Assembly (NCBI RefSeq): GCF_051486985.1
Contig: NZ_JAHVDV010000002.1
Coordinates: 1-64,000, forward strand
Direction of reading: 5' to 3'
Length of the DNA stretch: 64,000 nucleotides
Origin: CBFFRJ01 sp051486985
GTDB lineage: Bacteria; Pseudomonadota; Gammaproteobacteria; Enterobacterales; Enterobacteriaceae
Position numbers and translations under genes: made by a program. The notes beneath the pieces are model-generated. The model searched no databases. It worked only from the letters and a program-made list of their open reading frames with translations, and had not been told where the DNA came from. Positions 14,857 to 23,880 of the stretch are shown here, piece after piece (the stretch's first letter is position 1; each line of letters begins with the position of its first letter).

Positions 14857-16557
14857 TTACGTTTGCTGGCTTTTTAAGCTTAACGCTGGTACGTGAAAAG
14901 TGAACTGAACCAGAGTCCCGCCACCGGGCGGCTGTAAAAACGTGAGGGTTCCGCCCAGCCGGGCGGCGCGCTCGCGCATGATGCTCAACCCGTAGTGTCC
15001 CTCTGGCTGGGTATTGCTCATCCCTCTACCGTTATCACGAATATAGATTGAATAGAGCCCTTCAGGATCCGTCACGCAACTTACGGTGATGGCGGTGGCT
15101 TCAGCGTGCTTTATGGCATTAATGACCGCTTCGCGGACGATTTGTAAAACATTGACCTGTTGCTGGGCATCCAGCGCCAGGGTCGGGAGACGGCAGTCGA
15201 GCGTCAGCAGGGCGGGGGTCTGCGTTTGCAGGATATCCAGCGCCTCTTTCAACGCTGAGGGTAAATCGCTTTGCGACACCGTCAGTCTGAAGGTGGTTAA
15301 CAACTCACGCAGCTGTCGGTAAGCATCGTTCAGCGCACGGGAGAAATCGGCAATGATGGTCTGCGCGGGCGCGTTCTCATCCGGTACGGATCGTTTGAGT
15401 AGCGCCAGCTGAATGCGTAAATAAGAGAGCACCTGAGCGAGCGAATCGTGAAGCTCGCCTGCAATGGTGGCCCGCTCTTCCATCAGCATGAGCTGCTGAT
15501 AATGTTTCTGGCTCTGATTAAAATAGAGGCCGCGGCCAATAATAGTGGCCACATTTCGCAGTAATGGCGCTGAAGCCTGGGCCTCTTCGCTCTGCCAGCG
15601 CAACTCACCAAACACCGTCTCCTGCATCCCCACTGGCAGTACATTCACCGGCAGTTCCTGTTGACGTTCTCCCTGGGTTATCGACCAGTATTCCCCCACA
15701 CTAAGCTCCAGATAGCTGGCGGCTTCATGCTCATGGACTATCTGCAGGATATGACGAAAACAGATGACATCAATCTGACCCGTATTGAGGGCCTGGGAAC
15801 ACTGGTACAACACTTCCAGACGGCGGTGGGCTTCATGCAGGTCGCGGGTCTTCTCCTCCACCTGGGCTTCGAGGGTTCGGTAGAGTTTGTGCAATTCACC
15901 AGACATGCGGTCAAAGGTGGACGCCAGCAGACCCAGTTCGTTGTCTAAGTGACCGTTAAGTAACGGATAGCTAAACTGCCCCTGTTGAATATGCTGGCTT
16001 GCCACCATCAACTGATTGAGCGGCACAACCACCTGCTGGCGGATACGTTTAAGCGTAAAAAAGACCAGCATAAAAATGCCGCCAGCGCCCAGCAGCGACA
16101 TTCCCACCACCAGCAGCATCTTACGCTCCGCGTATCGTTGCAGCGCGAGAACAAACTGATCGATATTCTCCACGTACTGCTGGATATTGTGTTGATACCA
16201 GACGCTGTCATTCGCGCCGATGCGCGCATCCATTTCCTGCCAGCTTTCCTTAAGCTGTTTATAGCGAAGGCCTACTATTTCAGGAACATACCAACGATTG
16301 AGCTGCTGTAAAACCGGCGAGTTGAGGGTCTGCTGGTAACGCTGGCGATGGGCATCTGTCTCCCCGGCACCGCGCTCAAGGTCGTAACCAAGACGATAGC
16401 TTTGCATCCGTAACGACCCGGCGATATTCACCGCTTCGGCATCCCGCAGGCTGCTGGCGAGCGTTATCAGCGCGACACCGGTTGAGAGTAACGAGAGTAA
16501 GACGATACCGAAAAAGGCTTTCGCAAGACTGGCTGAAACAGGTTGTTTTACGGTCAC
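14857..16557 (-). CDS. narQ: Nitrate/nitrite sensor histidine kinase NarQ
   Basis: NarQ senses periplasmic nitrate and nitrite and phosphorylates the regulators NarL and NarP. The 566 residues equal E. coli NarQ. Domains in order: a first membrane helix (about 12-36), a periplasmic four-helix sensor with the P-box AGSLRMQSYRL (46-56), a second helix (about 147-168), a HAMP segment, a signalling helix, a Cys-containing GAF-like central region (about 225-345), a HisKA_3 domain with His370 in GELHDSLAQVLSYL, and a HATPase domain (DNGRGM). Its partner regulators are not in this window. It is divergent from aegA. Confidence 0.97.
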   Translation of the reverse strand: MTVKQPVSASLAKAFFGIVLLSLLSTGVALITLASSLRDAEAVNIAGSLRMQSYRLGYDLERGAGETDAHRQRYQQTLNSPVLQQLNRWYVPEIVGLRYKQLKESWQEMDARIGANDSVWYQHNIQQYVENIDQFVLALQRYAERKMLLVVGMSLLGAGGIFMLVFFTLKRIRQQVVVPLNQLMVASQHIQQGQFSYPLLNGHLDNELGLLASTFDRMSGELHKLYRTLEAQVEEKTRDLHEAHRRLEVLYQCSQALNTGQIDVICFRHILQIVHEHEAASYLELSVGEYWSITQGERQQELPVNVLPVGMQETVFGELRWQSEEAQASAPLLRNVATIIGRGLYFNQSQKHYQQLMLMEERATIAGELHDSLAQVLSYLRIQLALLKRSVPDENAPAQTIIADFSRALNDAYRQLRELLTTFRLTVSQSDLPSALKEALDILQTQTPALLTLDCRLPTLALDAQQQVNVLQIVREAVINAIKHAEATAITVSCVTDPEGLYSIYIRDNGRGMSNTQPEGHYGLSIMRERAARLGGTLTFLQPPGGGTLVQFTFHVPALSLKSQQT

Positions 16558-16781
16558 AAAAGCGGTTCCTGCTACCTGAGGCCACCCGGCAACAGAACAG
16601 CGGCAGGTAGCACTTCAAATGAGATTGGTTTTCATTTATGGCGCAATAAATTGATCTGCAACATGCGTGTGACAACTAAGTAACTCTTTTGTGCAAATGT
16701 ACATTGTCTGACCTGAATAGCCCAGGTAATACAGTAATCCTAAAAAAACCAGGGTTTATTAAACCAGAAAAGAAGGTTGCC

Positions 16782-18752
16782 ATGAATCGTTTTATTATGG
16801 CTAACAGCCAGCAATGCATCGGGTGTCGTACCTGCGAAGTGGCCTGTGTCATGGCGCATAATCATGAGCAACATGTCGTCAGCCCGGCGCATTTTCATCC
16901 GCGGATTACGGTTGTAAAACGTCAGCAAGAGCGCGGTGTGGTCACCTGTCATCATTGTGAGGCGGCCCCCTGTGCTCGCAGTTGCCCGAATGGTGCTATC
17001 AGCCGCATAAATGAGTCGGTGCAGGTAAATCAGGACAAATGTATCGGCTGTAAATCCTGTGTCGTCGCCTGCCCGTTTGGCACCATGCAAATTCTGGTGG
17101 ATCCATCCGGCAACGATCGCGTGAAAGCGACCGCGCACAAATGCGATCTCTGCGTTGACCGCCCTGCAGGCCCGGCCTGCGTGCAGCACTGCCCGGCGGA
17201 TGCCCTCCGGCTAGTGACGGGGGAAGCGCTGAACGACATTGCCAGAAAGCGGCGTCTGCGAGCGGCAGGCCAGCAGGCACTGGCCGATCACGAGCCGAAA
17301 GCCGAACGAAAAGATAACAAAGTCAAACAGATGCTCAGAATGCCACCGCGCGGGGAACCCGAAAAACTGGCAATTGCCGCCCGTAAAACCGGATTTGATG
17401 AGATCTACCTGCCGTTTCGCGCCGATCAGGCGCAGCGTGAAGCGGCGCGGTGCCTGACATGTGGTGAACACAGCGTGTGTGAATGGACATGCCCGTTACA
17501 TAACCATATCCCGCAGTGGATTGAGCGCGTGAAAGCCGGGGATATCGAAGGGGCGGTTGAACTGTCGCATCAGACCAACTGCCTGCCGGAAATTACCGGG
17601 CGCGTATGCCCACAGGACAGGTTATGCGAAGGGGCATGTACCCTGCGCGATGACGCAGGTGCCGTGACGATCGGCAATATTGAGCGCTATATCTCCGATC
17701 GGGCGCTGGCGAACGGCTGGCGACCCGACCTCCGGCACGTCACGGCAGTCAATAAACGTGTCGCGATTATCGGCGCGGGTCCCGCCGGTCTTGCCTGTGC
17801 GGATGTGCTGGCGCGCCAGGGAGTCAGCACCACGGTATTCGACAGGCATCCGGAAATCGGCGGGCTGCTGACGTTCGGGATCCCCGCTTTCAAACTCGAT
17901 AAATCCTTACTGACGCGCCGCCGCGAAATATTCAGCGCTATGGGCATCCGTTTCGAACTGAACTGCGAAATTGGCAAAGACATTCCGTTACCGTCGCTGG
18001 TGGAGGAATATGACGCAGTGTTTGTCGGGGTTGGCACCTATCGCTCAATGAAAGCCAATCTGCCTAATGAAGAGGCACCAGGAGTGTATGACGCCCTGCC
18101 GTTCCTGATAGCCAATACCAGGCAGGTCATGGGGCTGCCGGACGCCCCGGACGCGCCCTATGTCAACACCGCTGGCCTGAATGTTGTTGTGCTTGGCGGT
18201 GGCGATACCGCGATGGACTGCGTGCGTACCGCGCTGCGCCACGGTGCGGCCCATGTTACCTGTGCTTACCGGCGTGATGAGGCGAACATGCCGGGGTCGA
18301 AAAAGGAGGTCAGGAACGCCAGGGAAGAGGGGGCGGCGTTTGAATTCAACGTCCAGCCGGTCAATATTGAGCTGGATGCCGCGGGTAAAGTGGCAGGTGT
18401 TCGCCTGCTTCGTACCGAACTGGGTGAGCCGGATGCGAAAGGGCGCCGCAAACCCGTACCTGTTGCAGGAAGTGAATTTGTGATGCCGGCTGATGCGGTC
18501 ATCATGGCCTTTGGTTTTAACCCGCACGCAATGCCGTGGCTTGAAAGCCAGGGTGTACAGGTGGATGACTGGGGGCGTATCGCTGCGGGTGTGAACAGTC
18601 GTTATCGCTATCAGACCAGCAATCCAAAGATCTTCGCCGGGGGGGATGCGGTTCGTGGCGCGGATCTGGTGGTGACGGCGATGGCGGAAGGGCGTCATGC
18701 GGCGCAGGGCATCATGGCGTGGCTGGGGGTGAAATCTACCGGGGGACATTAA
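16782..18752 (+). CDS. aegA: AegA, ferredoxin-GltD-type fusion oxidoreductase
   Basis: A 656-residue fusion. The first ~200 residues are an HydN/HycB-type ferredoxin with several CxxCxxCxxxC motifs (CIGCRTCEVAC, CHHCEAAPCARSC, CIGCKSCVVAC, CDLCVDRPAGPACVQHC). The rest resembles the small subunit of glutamate synthase: further Cys clusters (CLTCGEHSVCEWTC, CPQDRLCEGAC), an FAD motif VAIIGAGPAGLACAD and an NADPH motif VVVLGGGDTAMDC. In E. coli AegA takes part in anaerobic (formate-dependent) urate degradation. The ATG at 16782 after AGAAGG gives the family N-terminus MNRFIMANSQQC. It is divergent from narQ; a weak FNR-like TTGATCTGCAACAT at 16651 could link it to oxygen control. Confidence 0.95.
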   Translation: MNRFIMANSQQCIGCRTCEVACVMAHNHEQHVVSPAHFHPRITVVKRQQERGVVTCHHCEAAPCARSCPNGAISRINESVQVNQDKCIGCKSCVVACPFGTMQILVDPSGNDRVKATAHKCDLCVDRPAGPACVQHCPADALRLVTGEALNDIARKRRLRAAGQQALADHEPKAERKDNKVKQMLRMPPRGEPEKLAIAARKTGFDEIYLPFRADQAQREAARCLTCGEHSVCEWTCPLHNHIPQWIERVKAGDIEGAVELSHQTNCLPEITGRVCPQDRLCEGACTLRDDAGAVTIGNIERYISDRALANGWRPDLRHVTAVNKRVAIIGAGPAGLACADVLARQGVSTTVFDRHPEIGGLLTFGIPAFKLDKSLLTRRREIFSAMGIRFELNCEIGKDIPLPSLVEEYDAVFVGVGTYRSMKANLPNEEAPGVYDALPFLIANTRQVMGLPDAPDAPYVNTAGLNVVVLGGGDTAMDCVRTALRHGAAHVTCAYRRDEANMPGSKKEVRNAREEGAAFEFNVQPVNIELDAAGKVAGVRLLRTELGEPDAKGRRKPVPVAGSEFVMPADAVIMAFGFNPHAMPWLESQGVQVDDWGRIAAGVNSRYRYQTSNPKIFAGGDAVRGADLVVTAMAEGRHAAQGIMAWLGVKSTGGH

Positions 18753-18822
18753 CCTCCCCGCCGCGACAAACCAGGCTTTGCCGCGTAATATGTCGCTGAC
18801 TGTATTACGGTGTGGAGCCTGT

Positions 18823-19398
18823 ATGTCGTTTAACATTGAGCTGATTAAAGACAAAGTCCTTTCTGATAACTATTTCATTTTGCGTAACATTACTTACGAT
18901 CTGACGCGTAAAAACGGGGAAGTGATCCGGCATAAACGTGAAGTCTATGACCGGGGCAATGGCGCCACTATCCTGTTATACAACCGTGAAAAACGTACCG
19001 TAGTGTTAATCCGCCAGTTCCGTGTTGCCACCTGGGTTAACGGCAATAAGGATGGTGTGCTGATTGAAACCTGTGCCGGACTGCTTGATGACGACGAGCC
19101 GGAAGTGTGTATTCGTAAGGAAGCCATCGAAGAGACTGGCTACCAGGTTGGCGAGGTAAAAAAGGTCTTTGAGCTGTACATGTCACCAGGCGGCGTCACC
19201 GAAATCGTCCATTTCTTTATCGCTGAATATGATGAAAACGCGCGGGCCAATAGCGGCGGTGGCGTGGAAGATGAAGATATTGAGGTGCTGGAGCTACCCT
19301 TCGTTGAGGCACTTAATCTGGTTTCGAACGGAGATATACGCGACGGCAAGACGGTGATTTTACTGCAATATTTAAAAACGTCGGGTCTAATGGACTGA
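18823..19398 (+). CDS. nudK: GDP-mannose pyrophosphatase NudK
   Basis: A Nudix hydrolase that splits GDP-mannose into GMP and mannose 1-phosphate. The product from the ATG at 18823 has 191 residues, the E. coli length; an upstream in-frame start would add 15 unrelated residues. The Nudix box lies at about 86-107 (GLLDDDEPEVCIRKEAIEETGY), and GGVTEIVHFFIAEY further on is characteristic of the ADP-ribose/NudK branch. It follows aegA by 70 bases on the same strand, and ypfG comes after. Confidence 0.95.
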   Translation: MSFNIELIKDKVLSDNYFILRNITYDLTRKNGEVIRHKREVYDRGNGATILLYNREKRTVVLIRQFRVATWVNGNKDGVLIETCAGLLDDDEPEVCIRKEAIEETGYQVGEVKKVFELYMSPGGVTEIVHFFIAEYDENARANSGGGVEDEDIEVLELPFVEALNLVSNGDIRDGKTVILLQYLKTSGLMD

Positions 19399-19525
19399 TT
19401 TTGTTATGGTTAATAACGTGCATTTTAAATAAATCTATCCGATAATTCTGATTGAGCAGCAGGCGTGGTAACACGAAGATACGCGGGTTGTTTGCTGTCA
19501 TCTTCTTTTTGGGGCTGTGTTATTC

Positions 19526-20569
19526 ATGCGTTATCGCGTTTTGCTTGCTTTTTTTCTGGGACTTATTCCGATGTCGTTATCCTTTGCGGCACCGGTTCAA
19601 CAGACGTTTTCTGACTGGCAAGTAACCTGCAATAACCAGAACTTCTGCGTGGCACGCAATACGGGTGAACATCAGGGTCTGGTGATGACGCTTGGCCGTA
19701 GCGCTGGCGCACATAACGATGCCGCGCTGCGCATCGACTTTGGTGGAAGAGAACTGCCTTCTGCAAAAGAACCCGCCATTGCCCCTCGCCTGCGTCTTGA
19801 TGGGGCCCCGCTTGTGCTGGCTGGCGAACGCTGGCGCATCACCCCCTGGCATCTCATGACCGACAATCCCGTAACTATCACCACCTTCCTGCAAGCGATT
19901 CAGGAGGGACAGTCCATTTCATTACAGGACGGGAAAGGGATTATTTCACTGGTGGGTCTTAAGGCCGCGCTGCTTTTTATTGACGCCCAGCAAAAGCGAG
20001 TGGGCAATAAAACGGCGTGGATTAAAAAAGGGGACGGCCCTCCGCTCAGCGTGCCGCCTGCGCCCCCGCTGAAAGAAGTTGCCCTGGTCAATCCCACCCC
20101 CACACCGCTTACGCATGATGAACTCAATGATCTGCTCGATTACGGGAACTGGCGAATGAATAACAGTCAGTGCTCCCTTGATCCTGGCCGCAGAGAGGTA
20201 AGGGTTACGGCACTGACGGATGACAAAGCCTTGCTGATCATTGATTGTGAAGCCGGGGCGTATAACACGGTGGAGCTCGCCTGGCTGGTGTCTCGCGTAA
20301 AGCCTTTTGCCTCGCGGCTGGTGCGCCTGCGATTACCCTTTACGCCTGCCAGCGGCAGCAACGAACTGGAGCTGATGAATGCCTCCTTTGATGAAAAAAC
20401 CCGCGAACTGACGACGCTCGCGAAAGGCCGGGGACTTAACGATTGTGGCATCCTGACGCGCTGGCGGTTTAATGGTCAACGCTTTAACCTGGTGCGCTAT
20501 GCCGAAGAGCCAACCTGTGATAACTGGCATGGGCCAGATGCCTGGCCCACCCTGTGGGTTACCCGTTAA
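19526..20569 (+). CDS. ypfG: Periplasmic DUF1176 protein YpfG
   Basis: A protein of unknown function with a Sec signal peptide (RYRVLLAFFLGLIPMSLSFA-AP) and a mature domain of the DUF1176 family. The ATG at 19526 gives 347 residues, equal to E. coli YpfG; a GTG nine bases upstream is also in frame. Pairs of cysteines (CNNQNFC near the N-terminus, C...C near the C-terminus) suggest periplasmic disulfides. A Pro-rich linker (PPLSVPPAPPLKEV) divides two halves. It converges on tktB across a strong hairpin. Confidence 0.9.
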   Translation: MRYRVLLAFFLGLIPMSLSFAAPVQQTFSDWQVTCNNQNFCVARNTGEHQGLVMTLGRSAGAHNDAALRIDFGGRELPSAKEPAIAPRLRLDGAPLVLAGERWRITPWHLMTDNPVTITTFLQAIQEGQSISLQDGKGIISLVGLKAALLFIDAQQKRVGNKTAWIKKGDGPPLSVPPAPPLKEVALVNPTPTPLTHDELNDLLDYGNWRMNNSQCSLDPGRREVRVTALTDDKALLIIDCEAGAYNTVELAWLVSRVKPFASRLVRLRLPFTPASGSNELELMNASFDEKTRELTTLAKGRGLNDCGILTRWRFNGQRFNLVRYAEEPTCDNWHGPDAWPTLWVTR

Positions 20570-20600
20570 CGCGGTGACTGTGCTGCGGATTGCGGGACAA

Positions 20601-20631
20601 AGGGCCCGGCCTCTATTCGCCGCCGGGCCCT
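20601..20631. terminator. Convergent hairpin between ypfG and tktB
   Basis: A 10-bp GC stem AGGGCCCGGC/GCCGGGCCCT (20601-20610 and 20622-20631) lies between the two stop codons. The T-tract is short on both sides, so termination is plausible but not certain. Confidence 0.6.
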
Positions 20632-20637
20632 GTGTGA

Positions 20638-22632
20638 TTACACCTTAAGTACGCGTTTCGCTTTCTCAACGATGTTCTCGACGGTAAAACCAAACAAGGG
20701 GAAGAGTTTCTCGGCAGGGGCCGACTCACCGTAGCCCGTCATACCGACAATTGCCCCTTTCAGCCCGACATATTTGTACCAGTAATCGGCAATGCCAGCT
20801 TCAACGGCTACGCGGGCGCTCACCTCTGAAGGCAGCACCGACTCCCGGTATGCGTCGTCCTGGGCATCGAAGATATCCGTTGATGGCAGTGAAACCACCC
20901 GCACCTTATGACCATCCTGAGTGAGTTTTTCGGCCGCTTTTACCGTTATTTCGATCTCTGAACCGGTCGCAATCAGTATCAGATCCGGCTGACCCTCGGC
21001 GTCTTTCAGAATATAACCCCCTCTGGCGATCGCCTTCACCTGCTCCGGCGTTCTGTCCATCTGCGTCAGGTTCTGACGGGAGAGGATTAACGCGGTTGGG
21101 CCGGTATGGCGTTCAATCGCCAGCTTCCAGCCCACCGCCGCTTCAACCTGATCGCAGGGGCGCCAGGTGCTGAAATTTGGCGTCAGACGCAGGCTGGCAA
21201 GCTGTTCCACCGCCTGGTGAGTGGGACCATCCTCGCCAAGTCCTATGGAGTCATGGGTGTAGACCATAATCTGCCGCGCTTTCATCAATGCAGCCATACG
21301 CGCCGCGTTACGTGCATATTCGACGAACATCAGGAAGGTCGCGGTATAGGGAACAAAGCCGCCGTGGTGAGCAATACCGTTAGCGATGGCCGTCATGCCA
21401 AACTCACGCACGCCGTAGTGGATGTAATTACCCGCAGCGTCCTCTTTCAGGGAGCGCGACCCCGACCAGATGGTAAGGTTACTGGGGGCAAGATCCGCCG
21501 ACCCGCCGAGAAGTTCCGGCAGCGCGGGGCCATAGGTATTCAGCGCATTCTGTGAGGCTTTACGGGTGGCAATTTTAGCCGGCTCTGCCTGCAATTTTTC
21601 AATGTAGGCCTGGGTCAGCTTGTCCCACTCTTCAGGCAGGCCACCGCTCATGCGGCGGGTGAATTCAGCGGCCAGTTCGGGATGCGCTTTTTGATAGGCA
21701 GCGAATTTATCGTTCCAGGCGTGCTGCGCTTTCTCACCACGTTCACGGGCATCCCAGGCTTTGTAGATCTCTTTTGGGATCTCAAATGCCGGGTGTTTCC
21801 AGCCCAGTTTCTGGCGGGTCAACGCGACCTCTTCTTCGCCCAGCGCGGCGCCGTGTGACTCTTCTTTACCGGCTTTATTTGGTGAGCCGAACCCGATAAC
21901 CGTGCGGCAGATGATAAGGGAAGGTTTGTCCTTCACGCTTTGTGCTTCAAGAACGGCTTTTTTGATGGCGTCAGGATCGTGTCCATCCACCTCATTGACC
22001 ACATGCCAGTGGTAGGCTTCGAAACGTTTAGCGGTATCGTCGGTAAACCATCCCTCGGTTTCACCATCAATGGAGATGCCATTGTGGTCATAAAAACCGA
22101 TGAGTTTACCGAGGCCCAGGGTGCCAGCCAGGGAGCTCACTTCGTGAGAAATCCCCTCCATCAGACAGCCGTCGCCCATAAATACGTAAGTGTAGTGATC
22201 GACAATATCGTGGCCGGGCTGATTAAACTGCGCGGCAAGGGTGCGCTCCGCAATAGCCAGACCCACCGCATTCGCCAGCCCCTGACCGAGCGGGCCGGTG
22301 GTGGTTTCGACGCCTGGCGTATAGCCAATTTCCGGGTGCCCTGGCGTTTTTGAATGAAGCTGACGGAAGTTTTTCAGCTCTTCAATGGGCAAATCGTACC
22401 CGCTCAGGTGCAGCAGACTGTAGAGCAACATTGAGGCATGACCGTTTGAGAGAATAAAGCGGTCCCGGTCATACCAGGTCGGATCGGTAGGGTTATGCTT
22501 GAGAAAATCATTCCACAGTAATTCGGCAATATCCGCCATGCCCATTGGTGCACCGGGATGACCAGAATTGGCTTTTTGTACCGCGTCCATACTGAGGGCA
22601 CGAATCGCATTAGCGAGCTCTTTACGGGACAT
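20638..22632 (-). CDS. tktB: Transketolase 2
   Basis: A thiamine-diphosphate enzyme of the non-oxidative pentose phosphate pathway, moving two-carbon ketol units between sugar phosphates. The 664-residue product starts MSRKELANAIRALSMDAVQKANSGHPG, the transketolase signature. The ThDP motif begins MGDGCLMEGISHE, and GLGEDGPTHQ marks the pyrimidine-binding domain. The ATG at 22632 is preceded by GGAGAG; a GTG just before it is in frame. It is 20 bases downstream of talA, so the pair forms an operon as in E. coli, where it is RpoS-dependent. TktB rather than TktA is assigned from this pairing. Confidence 0.96.
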   Translation of the reverse strand: MSRKELANAIRALSMDAVQKANSGHPGAPMGMADIAELLWNDFLKHNPTDPTWYDRDRFILSNGHASMLLYSLLHLSGYDLPIEELKNFRQLHSKTPGHPEIGYTPGVETTTGPLGQGLANAVGLAIAERTLAAQFNQPGHDIVDHYTYVFMGDGCLMEGISHEVSSLAGTLGLGKLIGFYDHNGISIDGETEGWFTDDTAKRFEAYHWHVVNEVDGHDPDAIKKAVLEAQSVKDKPSLIICRTVIGFGSPNKAGKEESHGAALGEEEVALTRQKLGWKHPAFEIPKEIYKAWDARERGEKAQHAWNDKFAAYQKAHPELAAEFTRRMSGGLPEEWDKLTQAYIEKLQAEPAKIATRKASQNALNTYGPALPELLGGSADLAPSNLTIWSGSRSLKEDAAGNYIHYGVREFGMTAIANGIAHHGGFVPYTATFLMFVEYARNAARMAALMKARQIMVYTHDSIGLGEDGPTHQAVEQLASLRLTPNFSTWRPCDQVEAAVGWKLAIERHTGPTALILSRQNLTQMDRTPEQVKAIARGGYILKDAEGQPDLILIATGSEIEITVKAAEKLTQDGHKVRVVSLPSTDIFDAQDDAYRESVLPSEVSARVAVEAGIADYWYKYVGLKGAIVGMTGYGESAPAEKLFPLFGFTVENIVEKAKRVLKV

Positions 22633-22652
22633 CACTCTCTCCTTGGTCAGGG

Positions 22653-23603
22653 TTAAAATTTTGCGGCAATAAGATCTTCAAGTTTGCGCTGATCGACGGC
22701 GAACTGACGGATCCCGTCAGACAGTTTTTCTACTGCCATAGGATCCTGATTGTGCTCCCAGCGGAATTGCGCTTCGGTAAGCGGCTCAGGACGGGGGAAA
22801 CTTTGTGTGGGGGGAATAAGCTTGCGTTCAACGGTGCCTTCCTGCTCATGCAAGGCTTTAAGGAGATCCGGTGAGATGGTCAGCCTGTCGCAGCCTGCCA
22901 GAGCCAGTACCTGCTCCGTGCGTCGGAAGCTCGCCCCCATGACGATAGTCTGGTAGCGGTGCTGCTTGAAGTAGTCGTAAATATTACGCACCGATTTAAC
23001 GCCTGGGTCTTCATCCACCACGTAGGGGTCCATAGGCTTGCGCTGCTGATACCAGTCGTAGATACGGCCCACGAAGGGGGAGATTAAATAGACGTCGGCT
23101 TCAGCACAGGCACGCGCCTGCGCAAAGGAAAACAGCAGCGTCAGGTTACACTTGATCCCCTCTTTTTCCAGCTCTTCTGCGGCGCGTATGCCTTCCCAGG
23201 TGGAGGCTAATTTGATTAGGATGCGCGATTTATCAATGCCAAGCTCCTGATAAAGCCCTACCAGCTTGCGCGCTTTGGCGATGCTTTTTTCTTTGTCATA
23301 GGAGAGTCGCGCATCCACCTCAGTTGATACCCGCCCTGGAATGCTTTTCAGAATTTCCTGCCCAAAGTTGACCGCCAGTTTGTCGCAGGCTTCCGCTACC
23401 TGCTGCTCCTGGGTTTTACCGTGGCGCTTACCATACTCAATGGCGTCGTCAATCAGGTGTTTAAAGTGGTCAAGCGCGGCTGCTTTCAGTAACAGCGAGG
23501 GGTTAGTGGTGGCATCTTCCGGCTGATAATGGCGAATCGATTCAATATCGCCACTGTCCGCTACTACGGTGGTAAATTGTTTTATGCCGTCTAAGTGATT
23601 CAT
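22653..23603 (-). CDS. talA: Transaldolase A
   Basis: Transaldolase transfers a dihydroxyacetone unit from sedoheptulose 7-phosphate to glyceraldehyde 3-phosphate. The 316-residue product is the standard size. The Schiff-base lysine lies in RILIKLASTWEG (about Lys132), and the upstream TEVDARLSYD is the second family signature. An SD-like GGAGAA precedes the ATG. It is the first gene of talA-tktB; an extended -10 of the stationary-phase type lies about 85 bases upstream. Confidence 0.97.
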   Translation of the reverse strand: MNHLDGIKQFTTVVADSGDIESIRHYQPEDATTNPSLLLKAAALDHFKHLIDDAIEYGKRHGKTQEQQVAEACDKLAVNFGQEILKSIPGRVSTEVDARLSYDKEKSIAKARKLVGLYQELGIDKSRILIKLASTWEGIRAAEELEKEGIKCNLTLLFSFAQARACAEADVYLISPFVGRIYDWYQQRKPMDPYVVDEDPGVKSVRNIYDYFKQHRYQTIVMGASFRRTEQVLALAGCDRLTISPDLLKALHEQEGTVERKLIPPTQSFPRPEPLTEAQFRWEHNQDPMAVEKLSDGIRQFAVDQRKLEDLIAAKF

Positions 23604-23685
23604 AGTTATTCTCCTTTAACATCAGGGTGTTATATGAATGTCTTGCAGGGTCAGGCATTCAAAAATGTGAAGTGCATAACCAAAA

Positions 23686-23695
23686 AGCATAGCAG
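23686..23695 (-). promoter_or_regulatory. Possible RpoS-type extended -10 of talA-tktB
   Basis: On the minus strand the sequence TCTGCTATGCTTT (around 23684-23696) contains TATGCT with TG and C in the extended -10 positions, resembling the sigma-S consensus CTAYACTT. No good -35 is seen. The talA-tktB operon is RpoS-dependent in E. coli; the assignment here is inference. The rest of the 277-base gap to maeB shows nothing else clear. Confidence 0.4.
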
Positions 23696-23880
23696 ACCGG
23701 AGCCGTTCTGCTTTCACCTGGTTGTAACAAGCCTGTTATGAATTGATAGCAATTTTTGTTATGGCGTCCTCAGACTTTGGTGGTGTTCAAAGTTTGCGAA
23801 GGAGGTGGAGGGCATACTGGTTAGTGCATCTGGACAGTTATCACGCTTCATATTTGAACGATACGTGAAAGGAACAGCAA

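Noticed and set aside
16651..16664. Possible FNR site TTGATCTGCAACAT between narQ and aegA
   Set aside because: The left half-site is perfect, but the right half agrees poorly with ATCAA. I mention it in aegA but do not list it as a site.
18045..18854. A 269-codon minus-strand frame opposite aegA
   Set aside because: It is antisense to the conserved NADPH-binding part of AegA and encodes an Arg/His-rich sequence without domains. This is typical of high-GC shadow frames.
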